Shown here: in pieces, positions 1 to 10,704 of the stretch
How positions within the stretch are numbered: position 1 is the first letter of the stretch
How the letters are laid out: every line of letters begins with the position of its first letter
Assembly (NCBI RefSeq): GCF_011075055.1
Contig: NC_058140.1
Span: 13,328,668-13,392,667, forward strand
Direction: 5' to 3'
Origin: Mangifera indica
Lineage: Eukaryota; Streptophyta; Magnoliopsida; Sapindales; Anacardiaceae
DNA length: 64,000 bases
The notes under the pieces: model-generated
Seen by the model: the letters and a program-made list of their open reading frames with translations, nothing else
What the model was told of the DNA's origin: nothing
The model's database searches: none
Position numbers and translations under genes: made by a program

Positions 1-1133
1 GTTTTATGAAATCACATATTACTACCTTCTAAATTACAAAAGTTATTTTTCCACCACTTGACATTTAATTTTTATAATGAGAAATCTATTATGATAAAAT
101 TAATATAATTTACACCCTAATAACATAATTAAATTACTATTTAATCTAAAATACTTTTCTTTGTCCTTTTGTTCATACTCCACTAACAATTTTGATTTAA
201 ATTTAAGATTTTTAAACTTTTTTTGATTCTAATAAAAAGAATATTTTCTGCTAAAAATGAGATAGTCAGAAACGAGCATATATATGTCCTCTCCTCGCTC
301 TATCTTTATTTCTATCTCTATTATTTTATATTAATATTTTTACTTAAAATACTAATATATTTTTATAACTTTAGATTATTTAAATTTTTCATATTTATCC
401 ATATTTTTATTGTGCATATTAAGGTAGTTAATATATATTATTTGTAACGTTTGAAATGATGGATTGATTTTAATTTTAGTTAATTTATTGTTTAATATAT
501 TTATGTTATATTTAGAGAGTATGAATATAATATTATTCTTTACAGGTACAGAAATAGGAGGAGGTTTTTCTCTGTAATTAGGTGACAAAAAATTATTTTT
601 ATTCCCATAATGAGAATGAGTTGGGAATAAAAATTAATATTTTCTATAGAGATTGAGATAGGGAATAAGGTATTCGACTTTGCCCTATCTGTTGCCATCC
701 CTACCATTATAACCTTTTCATCTCTTATTGAGAATTACACTGACTTCATATGATTAGAATTTTATAAAAAAAATAAGAAGACAGCCTCCACCCACCCACG
801 CAAGTTCCCTCTCAACTCTTTTTTATGGTAAGTAAATATGCATATTGATCAAAGATAAAAAACAAAGATCTAATCTCTCACATGAATATACACATCAAAA
901 GAATGCAGGCAAACTGCCCCATATACATCTCATAAACCCCATAAAGCACCTCTAGCACATTTTGTGATACTGCCTATCCGTTGTGCTAGATAGAGTGCAA
1001 GAAAGCATAAACACTTTGCAAAAACACGTTTATCCCAATTCTAAAAATTACAACACCCAGCACACAACATAACCGGGAAAACAATCTGCTCAAAGCCGCA
1101 GCCTAAAACAAACAACCCACACGTAAAAGCATC
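1..1133. other. AT-rich gene-free flank
   Basis: No reading frame here has coding character; short frames near 223-588 are low-complexity AT-rich translation. On the minus strand, about 830-1130 could be the 3' untranslated part of the doubtful exon at 1134-1384, but no family can be named. Confidence 0.4.
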
Positions 1134-1384
1134 CTAGCCAAGCAGACCAGGCTGCCAAAGATTGGATGAGCAGAGAAAACCACCAACATCCCTCTCAGTT
1201 TTTTGTTTATATGCTGCAGTGGTTCTTTTCTTGGTACAAGCGTATATGGTTATAATAAAACCAAAGGCTAACAAGAGAAATGAAGGAAGAAGAAAATCAT
1301 TTTTGCTTTTCCCATATACATCCAATGTCACTACTGATGTTGCCTCCAAGACAAGGAAAAACACAGGAAAAAGAACTTGCAACC
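1134..1384 (-). CDS. Possible 3'-terminal exon of an unidentified membrane-protein gene
   Basis: The minus strand is open for about 83 codons to a TAG at 1134-1136. A plausible acceptor (AAATCACAG|GG) lies just upstream at 1385-1386. The product has two hydrophobic stretches (around VLFPVFFLVLEATSVVTL and FLLPSFLLLAFGFIITIYA) followed by a basic tail containing CTKKRTTAAYKQK. I do not recognise the family. No upstream exons could be found: the sequence beyond 1400 runs into a foldback transposon, so this may be the stranded last exon of a broken gene or a chance frame. The plus strand is open over the same bases, which weakens the case. Confidence 0.2.
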
Positions 1385-1538
1385 CTGTGATTTAGAGCAA
1401 TAAAATTACTCAAAATAGAAGACAATGCAATGAAATTAAATGTTATATTATTAAATAAACGTGATTACAGTAACTAATACTTGGTTTTAAAGTACCTGCT
1501 GCAGCACTAGGTATATCTCAATTATCAAACAGTCCTTT

Positions 1539-2411
1539 GGCCAAATGACTATTTCCCACCCAAGGTTTAATGCAAACTTAATTTTTTATTTGTTAATTAT
1601 CGAAAATTTAAATACTTACTTTTTTGTTAAATTTCATAGTTACTATAAGAGATAAAATTGTTATTTATTAAAATATTTAAAAAACTAAAAATTTGCCACA
1701 TTTTCCTTTTAAGTTAAAAAATCTAACAAATTTTTTTTCACCTAAAGTTTAAAAAATAAAAATTTTTCCCTAAAGTTTTTGTTTCCTTCTTTGGTGACAA
1801 CTTCGTCGGCCAATAGCCAAACTTCCCACCCATTCTCTTCTCTAGTTGACAACTAATGATTCCAAATGAACAAAAACGCGACGATGATGATCGACAAAGT
1901 GCAACAACGATAAAGATCTGGAGATGCAAAACAAAGACTAAGAGAAGCCAAACGAAGATCGGGAGACGCTTGGGATTAGCATCTCCATCTAAAGACGAAT
2001 CTTTGTTGCACTCTCAAGCGATGGCACTTCGTTGCGCTCTCGAGGGATGACGCTTTGATTCTGAAAGCTGTTGAGCTCTCGAGCAACGACACTTTGTTGT
2101 GCTCCTGAGCGACAATGTTTTGTTGCGGTAGTGAGTGATGATGTTATCGGTTGACAAAGTTGTTACTAGAGAAGTAAAACATAAACTTTAAAGGAAAATA
2201 TTAATTTTTTAAACTTTAGATGAAGAAAATTGTTAATTTTTAAATTTAAGAGAGAAATATAATAAAATTTTAATTATTTTAATAAATAACAATATTACTA
2301 TTAATAATAATAATAAAATTTAATAGACAAATAAATATTTAAATTTTTAATAATTAATAGATAAAAAATTAAGTTTACCTTAAACTTTATATCATGAATA
2401 TTTATTTGGCC
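1539..2411. mobile_element. Mutator-like non-autonomous foldback element, degenerate
   Basis: The left end reads GGCCAAATGACTATTTCCCA and continues into CACCCAAGGTTTAATGC. The right end, read in reverse, begins GGCCAAATAAATATTC and then follows the left arm (AAACTTAATTTTTTAT, then TTAAATA and TTGTTATTTATTAAAAT) for well over 100 bases. This is the same terminal family as the 857-bp elements at 24169 and 46608. The 9 bases flanking each end do not match, so the target duplication has decayed or an end is misplaced. The short frames inside (1738-2050) are parts of the arms, not genes. Confidence 0.6.
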
Positions 2412-2930
2412 TAAAACTTACAGAAAAAACTGTAATTCAGTATAAGAGTTCTTTTTTTTTTTTTTTTTGTCTTTTCAATCACTTTATAAAAAGATTTAAT
2501 ATATTTTTAAATAAATTTAATAAACGAATAAAAATACATAATTTTTAAATTAAAACCGTGAAAATATGTTATTTAATAGTAAAATACAAAAATTCATCTG
2601 CGATGAAAGAAGGTAGTCATAGGTAGGCAGAAATGGCAAGGAAAAAGTGCTTAGAATGATGAAACTTTGTCCTTTTATTATTATTATTATTTAAATATTT
2701 AGATATTAACAATTTCTTTTTGTTAAATTTGAATCTAATTTCCAATATATAAATTTTAAATAAATCAGAAATCAAATTTTAATTAATTAATAATCTTTAC
2801 TTTTTAAATGTCAACAGACGTAACATCCATCAGCCGAGACATTTCTTACTAAATTCTTCTTTGCGTTTCTGTTTAATCACAAGCCAAAAACCTCCATAAC
2901 CAAAAGCTTAAGCCCCCAACCCCATTCACA
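2412..2930. promoter_or_regulatory. Upstream region of the LEA_2 gene
   Basis: AT-rich sequence with a poly-T run near 2450-2468 lies before the start codon at 2931. The C-rich stretch just before the ATG (2911-2930) resembles a plant 5' untranslated leader. No confident TATA box or named cis element was identified. Confidence 0.3.
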
Positions 2931-5720
2931 ATGCATGCAAAGACTGACTCAGACGGTACCAGCATTGACGCTTCATGGCTGCCGAAGTCTCCACGGAGGC
3001 CCATATACTACGTCCAGAGTCCCTCCAACCATGACGTCGAGAAGATGTCCTACGGCTCCAGCCCTGCCGGCTCTCCCGCCCACCATTACTACCACTGCTC
3101 GCCCATCCACCACTCTCGTGAGTCCTCCACCTCGCGGTTCTCTGCCTCCTTGAAGAACCCCAGAAACTTCTCCACTTGGAAACACGTCCAGCTCCATCAG
3201 GATGACGACGACGATGACGAAACGTACGGTCGCAACGGAGGGTCTGTTGGTAAATTAAGATTGTACGTTTGTGTTGGTTTGTTCTTCGTTTTCATGTTCA
3301 CCGTGTTTTGCTTGATCTTGTGGGGTGCCAGCAAGGCTTACAGGCCTAAAATCATCGTCAAGGTACATGCTTTTTACCGTTGGTTTCTTTTTTCACTGAG
3401 TTGACCCGTTATGACGACTCTGTCTTACTTTTTTGGCACACTTTTTGATGCGTTTCAGTTGAATTTACTCCAATACTTTCTTTTGGGTTACTGGCTCTAT
3501 CGCTCTGGACTCGGTTTTTTACCGAGTTAAGCCAGTGACTCAGTTCAGAGTCTCATCGAGAACCGAAACATTAACCAATTAGAGGCTGTTCTGGAAGTTT
3601 AAATCCCTTATTTTTAGCATTTTGTTGATTAAATTAATAAGATTTATTAAAGATAATATAAAAATGTGCGCTTATATGGGTCTTTTTATGTGGCGTGGTT
3701 GCAGAACATCGTATTCGAGAATTTTTATGTACAAGCAGGTAATGATGAATCAGGGGTGCCAACAGATATGCTGTCTCTAAATTCAACGGTCAAGATCTTA
3801 TACAGAAACCCGGCAACATTCTTTGCCGTCCACGTCACTTCTACCCCTCTGGAGCTTCACTATTTCCGTCTCAAACTGGCCGCCGGGCAGGTAAATCCAC
3901 AGTCACATCCTTAATCTGAAAATCCTTACGGCCATTTGAGTGTAAGGTTAACATGGTCTCTACAGGGTTAGTCCGAGATGGCTCTTTATTTAATAATGAA
4001 AAGGCCAAAGGAATTATTCCAATCCAAAGTATAGTGTATTTATAAGTTTTTATCATTTTACTTTAAAAATTTTACTTATCCACTTATATATGATTATGTC
4101 TATTAATTTAAAAATAAAAATATTATTTTATATATAATATTAAAAATAAATATAAATTTTATATTTTTCTCATCTTCAATTCTAAAAATTAATTATTATT
4201 TTTTTATCAAATTTAAAAAAATATTATTTTTTTCTTAAAGTTTGATTTTTAAACTCCAATATCATCATCAGCGATCTCTTCTTTTTGACACTTCCTCTTA
4301 TTTAGATAATCTCTTTCCTCTTATTTGAATTTTTAATGAGAAGACAAAGAGACAAAGACGAAGAGTTTTGTCTTTCTAATAAAACTCTTCATCTTTATAG
4401 CTTCAATTAATGTTGGTTAGAAGTCTGGGTGAGAGGAGAAAGATTGTTAGAGGAAGAGACTATCAATGATGACATCGGAGTTTTAAAACTAAATCTTAAG
4501 GGGAAAATATTAATTTTTAAAATTTAATTTAAGAATAAAATAATTAGTTTTTAGAGTATAAAAAAAAAAAATTCAAGAGGTTGCGGTTTGGGTAAATGAA
4601 ACTTTTTAAATTAAAAGGTGAGCATTTGTGAATGCAGCATATCATGTGTGGGAAAAAGTCCTGTGGCCAAACAACTTTGCGTCTGAAAGTTTCGTAGACT
4701 TTTTTAGCAGCATTGAGAGATGAGGGTCAAGTTTGAATAGTATTGGGTGTCTTTATTCGAATGGCATTAGGTATCTCTATCCGAGTGCCTGTGAAAGACT
4801 GCAAAATTTGCAGAAAAACATGATGCCAGTCTATTATTGGGAAACATAATTGGGTCCACTCTTCTTGTATTCACTCCCTTTTTACCTCTTTGGCTTCAAG
4901 CAATCTACCCTTCTTCAGAGCATGACTTCATCGTGTTCCGATACTTTGTAGAGTCAGAATCATTGATGTGATCCAACATATTTCCCCACATGCTTTGTTT
5001 CTTGCAGTGATAACGGTTTTGGGTTGCCCAAAGAGTTAGCTCAAGTAGTCAAGTAATGAGATTCCATGAGATCTATGAGAGTAAATTTTCAAATCTTCTG
5101 GGTTCGATGTTGTCTAACACAACTTTTCTTTTAGTCTAGGACTTAACGCAATGATAGATAATGATCCCGTGTTTTCTCTTTTCAAGAGGGATTTATTAAG
5201 CTTTAAACTTAAATGGTTTGTTGTAAGGTTGATACATGTTTCAAAATTTGTTTCTTTGTATTAGTTGTTTTCGAAGTCATGAATGTTGTAGTATTTTCTG
5301 GTAAGCATCTCTATCGGGAAACATCATACATTTTTTAAGATTCTACCACTGTAATTTATTGGTTTTTGACTGGTTCATGTGTAGTGGGTGGTTTTCTTAA
5401 TTTAATTGATTTGTTTATCAATAATGATATAGATGAAGAAGTTTACTGAATCAAGGAAGAGTCAGAGGAAGGTGGTGACAGTGGTGAAAGGACATCAAGT
5501 GCCACTCTATGGTGGGGTTTCAGTCCTTGCTAATTCCAGAGAGCACCTCGAGAGAGTTGAAGTTCCCCTGAACTTGACATTTTTGGTGAGATCAAGGGCG
5601 TACATTTTGGGAAGACTGGTGAAATCTAAGTTTCATAGCCACATTCGATGCTCTGTCACATTAAAAGGCAACAAACTTGGCAAGCCCCAAAACTTGACTG
5701 ATTCATGTATTTATGATTGA
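2931..5720 (+). CDS. LEA_2 / NDR1-HIN1-like membrane-anchored protein, three exons
   Basis: Exons read 2931-3362, 3705-3890 and 5433-5720, all in phase 0, with GT donors (AAG|GTACAT, CAG|GTAAAT) and AG acceptors (GTTGCAG|AAC, GATATAG|ATG). They give 301 residues. The N-terminus is cytosolic and Ser/Pro/His-rich (PIYYVQSPSNHD near residue 25), with an acidic run DDDDDDE near 91. One membrane helix spans about residues 109-131 (LYVCVGLFFVFMFTVFCLIL). A C-terminal LEA_2 domain follows (GVPTDMLSLNSTVKI, RNPATFF, VPLYGGVSVLAN, RSRAYILGRLVKSKF, IRCSVTL). Domain order and length match the Arabidopsis At1g45688/At5g42860 'LEA hydroxyproline-rich glycoprotein' group. The family is type II membrane proteins linked to stress and defence; the molecular role is unsettled. 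This is the only clear gene outside the duplicated blocks. Confidence 0.93.
4190..4560. mobile_element. Degenerate foldback insertion in LEA_2 intron 2
   Basis: Inside the 1.5-kb second intron, a stretch around 4232-4270 (AGTTTGATTTTTAAACTCC, then ATCATCATC) recurs inverted around 4466-4498 (GATGACATCGGAGTTTTAAA). The centre is rich in GAAGA/TCTTC, like the interior of the Mutator-like foldbacks elsewhere in the window. Ends and target duplication could not be fixed. The rest of the intron (4620-5432) holds nothing I can name. Confidence 0.4.
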
Positions 5721-5985
5721 TGATTTTCATCAGAGCTTCTTGATGACTTATTTTTCTTGTTGAAAATTTGTGCTCACATAAACTAATTGTATCTCTAGAT
5801 GGTTCATAATCAAGATTCCAATTGTAGGATTTGGAGGAGATTTTTTTTCTTTTTTGCATTTCATTTATAATGTAAATTTTCTAGTTGTGTTCAGTAGAAG
5901 GAACATTCAACTGATGCAGAACTTACACAGGACTTGAATACTTGACGGGGAAAACGAACTAAGAATAACCTTGTAGCACTTTATT
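5721..5985. other. LEA_2 3' flank and left edge of duplicated block 1
   Basis: After the LEA_2 stop there are about 220 bases of unique sequence. Near 5940-5955 the sequence becomes alignable with 38968 onward (AATAACCTTGTAGCACTTTA against AATAACCTTGTAACACTTTA), which marks the left edge of the large segmental duplication. Confidence 0.6.
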
Positions 5986-6619
5986 TTAATTTTCCTTGTG
6001 CTTCTCTTCATTGGCATGGGAACCAGGTAGCTTCTCTTTGATATGCTCTATAATTTCGCACAAGGCTCATGTGCGTAACAGGCGGGAGCGATGCCCTCTT
6101 TGCTGCTCTTGTGCTGACCAGGAAGTTTTTCTTTGATTTTCTCTAGAAAGCCTTTTTTATCGTCTGGATGGGTTGCTTCTGCATTTGCTTTCTCATCGCA
6201 TTTCTCCTCTGGAATGGAAGAGTCTTTGTTCTCTGTTTCTTCTCTTTCGCTAGAGCACTCCTTTATCTTATCCTTCAATCCCTCCTTTTTCGTTTTCTCC
6301 CCATTTTCATTTTCTTCTTCGCTTGACCGCAAGTTCTCAGGAATTCTGCTTTGTGAGTAAAAAGATTCGACAGCAAAACACCGATGTTGCTTATAACAAT
6401 AGTTTATCATTGCAATAGGAAGATAATGAGAGCTAAAGTCGCTGCAAGATCGTCGGAGTGTTTCCATTGGAGCAGGCTTTTCATCTTTTTCCTTAACTTG
6501 AACAGCATCTGCCGCTATGGTCACGTCTTCTTAAGATTTCTCAGCATCTTTCTTCTTAAAGAAATCAAACAATCCACAACCCTTTGTGTCATTTCCTTGG
6601 GGTGTACGTGATCAGCCAT
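5986..6619 (-). pseudogene. Acidic SK-type dehydrin pseudogene (block 1)
   Basis: Dehydrins are disordered stress proteins that protect membranes and enzymes through amphipathic K-segments. Reading from ATG at 6619, the first codons give MADHVHPKE. A one-base frame change then leads into an F-segment-like GLFDFFKKKDAEKS followed by a TAA. Beyond it an open frame (to TAG at 6048) contains an S-segment relic (ETLRRSCSDFSS), a K-like KKEGLKDKIKE and a clear K-segment KKGFLEKIKEKLPGQHKSS. A third K-segment (IIEHIKEKLPGSH, stop at 5986) lies out of frame. Comparison with block 2 shows that about 30 bases coding for KKEKKG were deleted just before it. These breaks indicate a pseudogene; a shortened product from an internal start cannot be excluded. 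Confidence 0.75.
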
Positions 6620-6712
6620 GTTGTGAAGCAAAATACAACTAAACAGTAAAGTGAACAAATAACAATAGCTAATAGAAATTCTTTTGTGAGTTTCACCATG
6701 AGAAGAGTTTGG

Positions 6713-6720
6713 TCTTTATA
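6713..6720 (-). promoter_or_regulatory. TATA-like box of the dehydrin relic
   Basis: On the minus strand the sequence reads CTATAAAGA about 95 bases upstream of the ATG at 6619. This is a reasonable TATA distance given a short leader. The block 2 copy has TATAAATA at 45332-45339. Confidence 0.45.
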
Positions 6721-6955
6721 GCAGAAGCCGTGGAAGCAATTTATTGGGTGGTGGATGATTCAATATTACATGAAAGATTAAAAATGAATGAAGGTTTGTT
6801 GGTGAATGTGTTCTGCACGAGGGTTGAAAGAAATGTCCAACAGAAAATATGACAACGTAATTGAAGTGTACGAGAATTCATCTTCAGAGGCTTGTACTGG
6901 CTCTCTTGCCGGCCTTGCAATGTAATTGAAGAAGAAAACTCAGAAGGCCGGTGCG

Positions 6956-6961
6956 GTCGGT
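6956..6961 (-). promoter_or_regulatory. DRE/CRT core (ACCGAC) upstream of the dehydrin relic
   Basis: Plus-strand GTCGGT is ACCGAC on the gene strand, the core bound by DREB/CBF factors in cold- and drought-induced dehydrin promoters. It lies about 340 bases before the ATG. In block 2 the same site reads GTCAGT (45565-45570), which destroys the core. A hexamer can occur by chance, so the support is context only. Confidence 0.35.
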
Positions 6962-7113
6962 CCACACTAATCAAGAAATGCCAAGTGTCTGCAAGCGTGG
7001 GAAGTTCAAGTCTTGAAGATGCAAAAATTATTACCAACCGCCTAATCACAAATTACTACAAACTGCCTAATCAAACGTGAAAAGTTCAAATCTCTTTTAA
7101 CAAATATTTATCA

Positions 7114-8851
7114 TTAAGGCCTAAAGAAGTTGGCATTTAAGCCCGATCCTATGCAATCAAGTACTAAATTAACCCACCAAATAGCACCATTTGGGCGGGG
7201 TTTTTTTGATGGAAATGTACATGAACATGGATAAATAAACGTTAAAGGCAATGTGATTCCTCCTATTAGAGTTGCCAAGCTTCCCAGGAATGGAAATGCC
7301 AGTGCTACCAAGAACACAACAACTCCAAAGAAAAGCCTTAAACCTGTTCGAACCTGCCGTGGACACTGCTTCTTCTTCTTCTTGACTGTATAATTGGACA
7401 CCAAGTTGTCGAACACCGGCATTGCATATATTGGAAATGAACTAAGGCTATTTATCACCACCAGCAGGTAGATTGTGCCCACCAAATATTTTGAGGTGTT
7501 ATGGCCATGCATTTGCAAAAATGCACTCAACATCCCTCCATGTGCTGGTACCTGGATACTACATTGGGCACATTGTTATTTTGTTAAAAATGGTAACAAT
7601 AGCTGATGTCATGTTTGTAATGTTTCATTACCTTGTTTCCATAAACCCAAAATCCAGCTTTGGCTAGTGGAAATAAGCACAGTGCTATTATTAGATTTGA
7701 AATTATTACCCCTTTCCACATCAGTTTGCAGGATGGCTCCTTTCTGCTAGAAGGCAATGTAGCCTGCACGTTCACTGGGGGAAAATATAATTGTTTGAAG
7801 CTGTTAGGAACCCAGCATTTATTTAATCAAAACACAAAATACATAATAACTAAAATATTTCATAACTAAAAATATTACAAGATAAACCGAACACTTCGAG
7901 GAGTTCGGGACCTCCCATTTTCCGGTCATTCGAGACGCCGGAGATCTCCCATTTTCCGGCCATTCGAGGCGCCGGAGACCTCCCTAAATCAGCCAAAGGT
8001 GGCTGCCCTCAAACCCAAACCCTAATATTTTCTTCCCTTCCCTCTTTTAAAACTCAAACATATATTTATAAAAGGATTGAGCCATTGGATTGGGGACAAG
8101 TGTCCCAATCCTAACAGAAGCCAAACACTATCATTGTGATTCTAAAAACTTTCTTTTGAACATAGGAACGACAATTTGAACAGATGTTTTTCCCTGTATT
8201 TCCAGCAGAAGATTATGACCTCGAAATGCGAGCACAATTATACCAATGGCATTCAAAATATTCCCAAACTTAGCCATATCTGATTTTCCCATCTCTTCAG
8301 ATTCTCCATTGGGCTCGGGTCTACCCTTGCTGACAGACAGACCCCGGATCAGTGAACAGTATTCAACGGCTGTGATCGCCCCAATCATTGAGACATTGGC
8401 CAATGAATTCGAGTTTGGCGACAGAGCCACACCAATCGCCGAGCAAGTGAACAACAAGAACAAGGCAGTGCCAGTCCATGGCTTGGCTTCATCACTAGCA
8501 GCCCCACCATTGCAAATGGTCCTGAAAAACAGCTTCATGTTCCCACCTCCTGTGATAATCAGCATGGCGCAAGATCCTCCTGATAGGTACATCACAGGAA
8601 ATATACCAAGCACTTTTCCCAGTTTTGGTACTGGAATACATCGTGCCCCATTAATATACAGCTTAATTCAGAATAGAAACAAATTAATGGGGAAAAAGGT
8701 GAGATAACTACTGACTAACCAAGGGCCGATACTCCCAGGTGGAGGTATCTGCAGAAGGAATTCCTGCAATTGATTCAACTAGTTGAACAAGAAGCCAAAT
8801 GGTGTAGAGTTGCCATGCGATGCTAGTGACAAACATATGATTCCCCATGTC
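7114..8851 (-). pseudogene. AAAP amino-acid transporter pseudogene, copy A (exon 1 missing)
   Basis: Related to plant lysine/histidine-transporter-like 8 proteins, proton-coupled amino-acid carriers of the AAAP family. Exon equivalents are 8720-8851, 8194-8630, 7632-7763 and 7114-7551, matching copy B. Damage is extensive. Exon 1 is absent. Exon 2 lacks bases after FVTS/IAWQLYTIWLL, shifting frame. The donor after exon 3 reads CAG|GG instead of CAG|GT. A lost T and a gained A in exon 5 turn PCFMYISIKKP into PCSCTFPSKKP. An in-frame 51-base deletion near the end removes the last membrane helix (CIGS joined to GLNANFFRP). A solo LTR sits in the intron between exons 3 and 4. Reliable motifs include FPVMYLSGGSCAMLIITGGG and AIGIIVLAFRGHNLLLEIQ. 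Confidence 0.85.
7802..8116. mobile_element. Solo LTR (315 bp) with GAAGC target duplication
   Basis: The element begins TGTTAGGAACCC and ends CCAATCCTAACA, the TG...CA form of LTRs with short inverted ends (TGTTAGGA/TCCTAACA). It is flanked by a perfect 5-bp duplication GAAGC at 7797-7801 and 8117-8121. No internal region is present. It lies in an intron of transporter copy A and is missing from the matching intron of copy C, so it is a later insertion. A TRIM-type element is the alternative. Confidence 0.85.
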
Positions 8852-9214
8852 CTGCAACAATTGAAAGATTGAATTTCTCAGAAAACTGAATTTAAACAAA
8901 ACACTGAATGTTGCAAAGTTACAAGAAAATAGCATGCTCTATAAGAAATGGAAATGAAGAAGTCCTCTTACGTGGCTGTTGCGTTAAAGTGAAGCTCTTA
9001 ACCCGGGCCTGTATGTGATGAAGATGTGAATAGTAGCCGGAGCCCACGTTTTTATGTTGCGCTTACCCGGGCTTTTGGCCTCGCTCTCTCCTCGTTTGAG
9101 ATTGAAATCAACATTCTGTACTGAAGATGACTCGTTTGTATGATTTTGGGACTTGGAGTGATTTTTGCTATTGCCTTGAGATTTGTGTTGCTGTGCAAAT
9201 TCTTATGAGGCTCT

Positions 9215-9216
<2 letters not shown>
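8852..9216. other. Deletion scar: copy A intron 1 fused to far-upstream sequence
   Basis: Up to about 8920 the sequence follows copy C intron 1 (around 48800-48870). From about 8926 (AGCATGCTCTATAAGAAATG) it follows sequence that lies at about 50440 in block 2. The 1.5 kb that carries exon 1 in copy C is therefore missing here. The bases at the join (TGTTG) are shared by both parents, consistent with a microhomology deletion. Confidence 0.75.
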
Positions 9217-9258
<42 letters not shown>

Positions 9259-9330
9259 GTGGTGCATCCGGGGCACGGGGTCGCGGGGGCGGCGGTGTGT
9301 GTGTTGGTTTGTGGGTGGGGTTGTGTGGGA
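9217..9330. repeat. Poly-G run of 40 with GC-rich tail
   Basis: Forty consecutive G lie at 9217-9256. About 70 bases of G/T-rich, GC-heavy sequence follow, unlike anything else in the window. The aligned block 2 site (50735-50745) reads GAGGGAGACTTTG with no such insert. The proline-rich frames on the other strand are a product of this run. Confidence 0.9.
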
Positions 9331-9850
9331 CTCTGAAGTGGGTTTGCATTTGATTACGTCGACAAGAAGAGGAAAAACAGCAAAATTTGTGTGGAAATCC
9401 AGACATGAAAAAACGAAGGGTAGAGGATAACGAAATTTTCTGTACTTGCGTTTAATCCTTTTGAATATCAATTGTATAATTCAAAACTCCAGGCTTTCAA
9501 ATAAGGATCTCTCTCAAAACTTATAAAATTTTTGAATAACACAAATTTATATCTGTAATAAAGCGGCTATTCCATTAGATGGAACACTTATTTTGATTAA
9601 AACAGTTTATTCTATACTGAAACAAGCTCATTTTAGATTGAAACAATCAAAGAGCTTTTAGAATGACTAATAAACAACCAGTAAAACAATATTATTTTGA
9701 TTTATTACAACTAGAATACTTATTTACTTTATCGGAATGTCCATTTTGATACTAGAACTCTCGATTCTTCATCTAGAATAAATGATCCTGAAATCGAACA
9801 ATCTTTACATTTACATACATTTGCAAACAAGAACTTAATTAATTTTGTTC
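9331..9850. other. Gene-free stretch bordering a copia relic
   Basis: The sequence aligns with about 50750-51380 in block 2 (AAATTTGTGTGGAAATCC occurs in both). It probably belongs to the copia remnant that follows, as non-coding or LTR-proximal sequence. No LTR ends could be fixed. Confidence 0.3.
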
Positions 9851-9851
9851 T

Positions 9852-10150
9852 TCAACATAATTCTCCATCTCTTTTGTAAAAACCCCTCCATATACCAACC
9901 GAGTTTAAGCATTGCTTGAACTTGCTAATAGACAAAAGCTTAGTCAGCATGTCAGCTGTATTATTTGCAATAATCTTCTTGACGAAAATATCAACCTTAG
10001 AATATACATCCCATACAAAATTATACTTAACATCTATATGCATGGCTTTCTCATAACACATCTAATCTTTGGTTAAGTGAATTGTAATTTGACTGTCACA
10101 ATAAATAATAATACAAGTAGACTCAGTTCTGAACTAGAACAACCAATGAG
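9852..10150 (-). mobile_element. Ty1/copia RNase H C-terminal remnant (block 1)
   Basis: The minus strand reads YYCDSQITIHLTKD, a stop, then MCYEKAMHIDVKYNFVWDV and NTADMLTKLLSISKFKQCL. This is the end of copia RNase H (family pattern: CDSQSAI..L.KN, HIDVRYHFIR, NPADMLTK). The rest of the element is unrecognisable. The same remnant lies near 51390-51660, so it predates the segmental duplication. Confidence 0.8.
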
Positions 10151-10704
10151 CTTCTAGAGCAATGAACTAGTAGGATAACCTCGGTCTCATTTTTTACGAA
10201 GCATGTTAGCTTGTTCCAAGATTGGGAATGCCACCACCTAGAATAGGCAATGAATAACAATGTTTGTTCACCTCACTGAAATACCTATTTTGATATTGAA
10301 GCTCCCAATTGTTCATTTGGAATGTCACTTGTTAAATTCGGGTCACTGTATCTAACATTTGTAAACATCCTATCATCAGAATGAGCTTTCTGGATGGATT
10401 GGACTTACTTAACCTTTGTTGCAAAATGTTGGATGCATTATTGCAATTCAGAACACAGTGATATTCTTTGAATGATAACTGCGTAGTGTCATGTCTCTTC
10501 CTTTCCTAATTTATTGTATTTTGAAGTGGTTCGCATTTTCATATTGGCAGATTTCATTTTACAGTTTGTAAACTATGTTTCCAAATGTTGGATGGATTAT
10601 TGCAGAACAGAGGAGATGGCGCATTTGTTTTAAGTAAGAATGCCTCATGATCAAACTACTGGTATTTAAGCTCTAAAGGAATCAGATTACTTTCTTATTT
10701 CATA
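10151..10704. other. Gene-free stretch, duplicated in block 2
   Basis: Aligned with about 51660-52240. No frame or repeat could be named. Confidence 0.4.

Noticed and set aside
1738..2050. Frames of about 63 codons on both strands
   Set aside because: They lie within the arms of the degenerate foldback element at 1539-2411.
9052..9471. 139-codon frame with a proline run
   Set aside because: The proline run is the complement of the 40-base G tract; block 2 has no such frame.
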